Shown in pieces: positions 61,576 through 64,000 of a DNA stretch of 64,000 nucleotides. The position numbers and the translations under genes are program-made. This DNA is from Hemileia vastatrix (Eukaryota > Basidiomycota > Pucciniomycetes > Pucciniales > Zaghouaniaceae). The DNA is taken from NCBI GenBank assembly GCA_030280995.1, contig JASXTE010000010.1, positions 24,987,823 to 25,051,822 of the forward strand. Direction: 5' to 3'. The notes under the pieces are model-generated. The model was not told the origin of the DNA and did no database searches. It saw nothing but the letters and a program-made list of their open reading frames with translations. The first letter of the stretch is position 1, and each line of letters starts with the position of its first letter.

Positions 61576-63066
61576 TTTTTATGAAAATTTTAAGTTATCA
61601 ATTCTTTGAATGAATTGCTGCCAATCAGATTTTGAATCCCTGTCAAAAGAAGGGTACTGATCTAACTTAGGCCAGTTCTTTTGGTTATTTTTTGCTTCCC
61701 TAACCTGAGGAAAATTTAGTAATTCACTTACTTTGGAAAGATGATCTTTTATTTCATCTTTTACTGATTTACTGTTCTCAGAGCCCATGACACTATGTTC
61801 GTGTTCCATCATTGGTGTTTCATTTGAATGTTTCATGAAAACAGGTACTCTTGCCACATAAGAGGTGTTATCTTTTATTTTTTCAATATTTTTCAATATG
61901 TTTGCTACTTTTATTTCTACTCTTTGTAACCTATCCTTTATTACAGGTACATGAGTTAGAGTATCATTTACATTTGAAAAAGATATTTTAACATGTCCCT
62001 CAATGGTAGCCATAACATGCTGAGAGTGTTCTAATTTACTTTCTAAATTTTTAATCTCAGAGTTTAATCTTTTATTCTCATTGATTGATTCATTATTTGA
62101 ATTTTCAATAATTCTTAATCTATTGGCTGTGGTACTCAATAATTGTGTTAGCTGTAATAATACATTTTCTGTATTATTGTTTGACTCTTTTGAGAACTCT
62201 TCCAGTTTTTTAATTCTCAATAATAATTTACTTATTATTTTTGATTCCATTGGATTCTCCTTTAAAAAATATTCAATTTTCTCTGTGTCCAACTCAGAAT
62301 ACTCATCATTTGATTTATTTGGTTCCACATTTACATTAATAGTATTATCCTGGTGATCCATAAAACTATTTACATTGTCCTCATTTAAAGACATGTTTAA
62401 CATATTTTTTACAAATGAATAATCCTTTAAATCTTTATCAATTATATCCAATATTTCCCTATCAATCTTATTACCTGTAAGTAATTTATTGTCATGTTGA
62501 TACAATTGACTATGAGGAGTTGGATGACTTACCAAGGTCTTATCCCACTTCCCCTGCTTCTCCTCGCCTTTCGCCTGTAAGGGTGACTGCTGGAGCCCTG
62601 CTGTTGAGGATTGTTGTATTTTTGGGCGTACCAATCCCATTTCCATTTGCTTACTGTAATTTTTTGGTCCTCCTCTTGGGCTGGAGGTGTTGCTATGGAA
62701 TTGTTGGGTGCAACTGTTGGTGGTTGAGCCTTTATGTCCACTAGAGCTTGGTTGACTTCTATGAAACCTTGAGCTGCTCTTTTCTCCAGATTGTTGATCT
62801 GGTCCACTATATTGTTGACTCTTATTGTCAAGGTGTTCAGTAGGGTGGATAGGGAGTGAACTTGTTCTCGTAATGTATTTTTTGTTTTCTTTATTGAAAC
62901 TTGCTTTAAAAGCCTTTCCCTTTCCTCCAGAAACATTGGCTGAGTGTTGTTTATTATGGGAGAGTCCTGGACCTCCATTTGGATGTCCTGTAACAGGTCT
63001 TTCAGCTTTAGGTCTTAAGTTAGAAGGTTTTGCCTTATTACTTACAATGTCATTGTTGTCACACAT
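61576..63066 (-). pseudogene. gag: E6 Gag, open for 495 codons then a shared stop
   Basis: Open from ATG 63066 (MCDNN) to 61579 in the unspliced frame, through both candidate introns, showing that the Gag frame can run uninterrupted from exon 1. Parts: Ser/Gln/Gly-rich overlap region, acidic helices (DKEILDIID-like), coiled coil, and KNWPKLDQYPSF near 61680. It ends after KFS with TAA, the same nonsense change as in E1 (TAC in E4). The capsid region beyond it is readable in the next feature. Confidence 0.88.
62529..63066 (-). CDS. E6 spliced overlapping ORF, full-length (about 159 residues)
   Basis: The only full-length family 1 copy of this ORF here. Exon 1 63066-63046 (7 codons), intron 63045-62988 (58 nt, GTAAGT...TTACAG), exon 2 62987-62533. 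Exon 2 has coiled-coil heptads (LSTLLNTLTIRVNNIVDQ), then KWKWDWYAQ, a Ser-His-Pro-Tyr-Arg-Arg basic part, and ends Arg-Pro-Trp then TAA. The TAA lies in the donor of a second 58-nt intron (62532-62475, GTAAGT...TTACAG); removing it again gives TGG-TAA. Family 2 copies share the VSKWxWD core. Likely a separate accessory or Gag-related product of spliced RNA; function unknown. Confidence 0.65.
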
Positions 63067-63442
63067 TTTTACGTGGAATTTATTTTAAAGAATTGAAAGT
63101 TTAGATATGAAAACTTCAAAAAGGATTTTTATCAGCATTTATCAATACCACTGAAGACAATTTTATTGCTTACTTATTGGTATGAAGTGAATTTCTAAGT
63201 GCCAAAAGTCAAATATGCTTTTTAAGTGGTCACTTGATTTAACTGGTCTACAATATGTAGCCGTGTTTTTATATTTAAAAAGAAAACAACTGTCAGTAAG
63301 ATTCTTTTCAAATATTAAATGAATATTACAAACCAATAAAAGGTGATTAAAAGTCCTGTTTAAAAGAAAACAATTAATCAGTTTAATTGGTTTATTATCT
63401 GCAAAGTACACAAATTTAATTGGTCTATTGACAGACTCCCAC
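63067..63442 (-). other. E6 leader, interrupted by repeat Z
   Basis: Non-coding and matching the E1 and E4 leaders up to GACAGACTCCCAC, where Z begins. The PBS and 5' LTR of E6 would lie beyond the window. Confidence 0.7.
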
Positions 63443-64000
63443 TGTAGACAATCCTATAGTACTAGCTATAGGCCTTGACCAAGGGAGTTGGAGTAAAACC
63501 AGAAAGATTAACCCCTGTCCCTTTAGAAAAACAAGTGAGATTTACCTGCTACAGTAATTTGCTTCCTGTTTACCAAAAGCTCCTTTTCCAGTACACTTGA
63601 CTGCTTGATTAGCCAAGAAAGTAGTCCCCAGACAGACTACCAGACCAAAGAACTGAAATGTAGACCAATGTCCACACCAGAGAAAGCAATGATACTTGAT
63701 GTAGGTTGCAAATCCACACCAGAGACAGCAATGATACTTGCTATAGCTTGCAAGAGTATAACAGAGAAAAAAGTTGCTAGTAAAGTTAAATGAAGAACTT
63801 ACTTGCAACAAAACACAGCCAAATTGTGGCCAACAACAGTGAAAACTGCCTGAGAAACCGTAGATAATCACCAGATGGTTGTATGATAATTAATGTTTTC
63901 CCAAACTGTCTTCCTCAGTATATAAACACAGACCACCCATCTAAGATCCATGCACAGCAATGCATTTGGCACCTCTACCAGCCAAATTGAATAAAAAACC
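63443..64000 (+). repeat. Dispersed repeat Z, copy 2, cut by the window end
   Basis: Begins TGTAGACAATCCTATAG like copy 1 at 29138 and follows it to the window end with scattered differences, including the 42-bp minisatellite (units at 63671, 63713 and about 63755). The preceding CCCAC (63438-63442) would be the left target-site copy. Confidence 0.8.

Overview
The window is an AT-rich eukaryotic sequence made almost entirely of nested, decaying LTR retrotransposons of the Ty3/gypsy type with a C-terminal chromodomain (chromovirus-like). I see no host gene, rRNA, tRNA or CRISPR array. Short GT-AG introns of 58 nt, the chromodomain integrases and the dense TE nesting point to a fungus. A TE-rich basidiomycete such as a rust is my best guess, by inference only.

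Three related families dominate. Family 1 has 1501-bp LTRs (TGTCAGCCTG...AGCCTGACA): E1 (+), E4 (-), E6 (-), one solo LTR and two LTR remnants. Family 2 has 822-bp LTRs (TGTCAGCCAGGC...CTTGACA): E2 (+), E2' (-), E5 (-). Family 3 is one badly broken element, E3 (+), with an inverted LTR fragment nearby. Pieces of other elements are also present: X (integrase only, -), Y (chromodomain end plus a 270-bp LTR, +), Z (a repeat of about 1.1 kb, two copies) and a 261-bp CACTA-type MITE.

Layout. 1-21126 is a nest: a minus-strand LTR (right part 20479-21126) was split by a plus-strand LTR (19751-20478), that by E1 (1-19750), E1's 3' LTR by E2 (8880-19231, TSD CTTTT), and E2's gag by a solo LTR (11836-13336, TSD GTTAT). 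21507-23160 is a perfect hexanucleotide array of 275 units. 23161-25334 is the 3' part of X, joined in frame to E2' (25335-30701), whose LTR holds Z. E3 occupies 30702 to about 38272, followed by Y (38291-38944). E5 (39806 to past 55540) carries E4 (39812-49801) in its 3' LTR and E6 (55541 to past the window) in its gag. E6's leader is broken by the second Z copy at 63443.

The elements share one plan: LTR promoter with TATAAAAG, PBS-like TGGGG/TGGGA about 2 nt after the LTR, leader, a single-frame Gag-Pol (gag, zinc knuckle, protease, RT, RNase H, integrase, chromodomain), a T-run plus purine tract, and the LTR. The most interesting feature is at the gag 5' end. In families 1 and 2 a 58-nt intron links a tiny first exon to a second reading frame that overlaps gag and encodes a coiled-coil, KWxWD-containing protein ending in Pro-Trp-stop. 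A second 58-nt intron begins exactly at that stop. The gag frame stays open through both introns in most copies, so unspliced RNA could give Gag-Pol and spliced RNA a separate overprinted protein. No copy in the window looks fully intact; E4 is closest.
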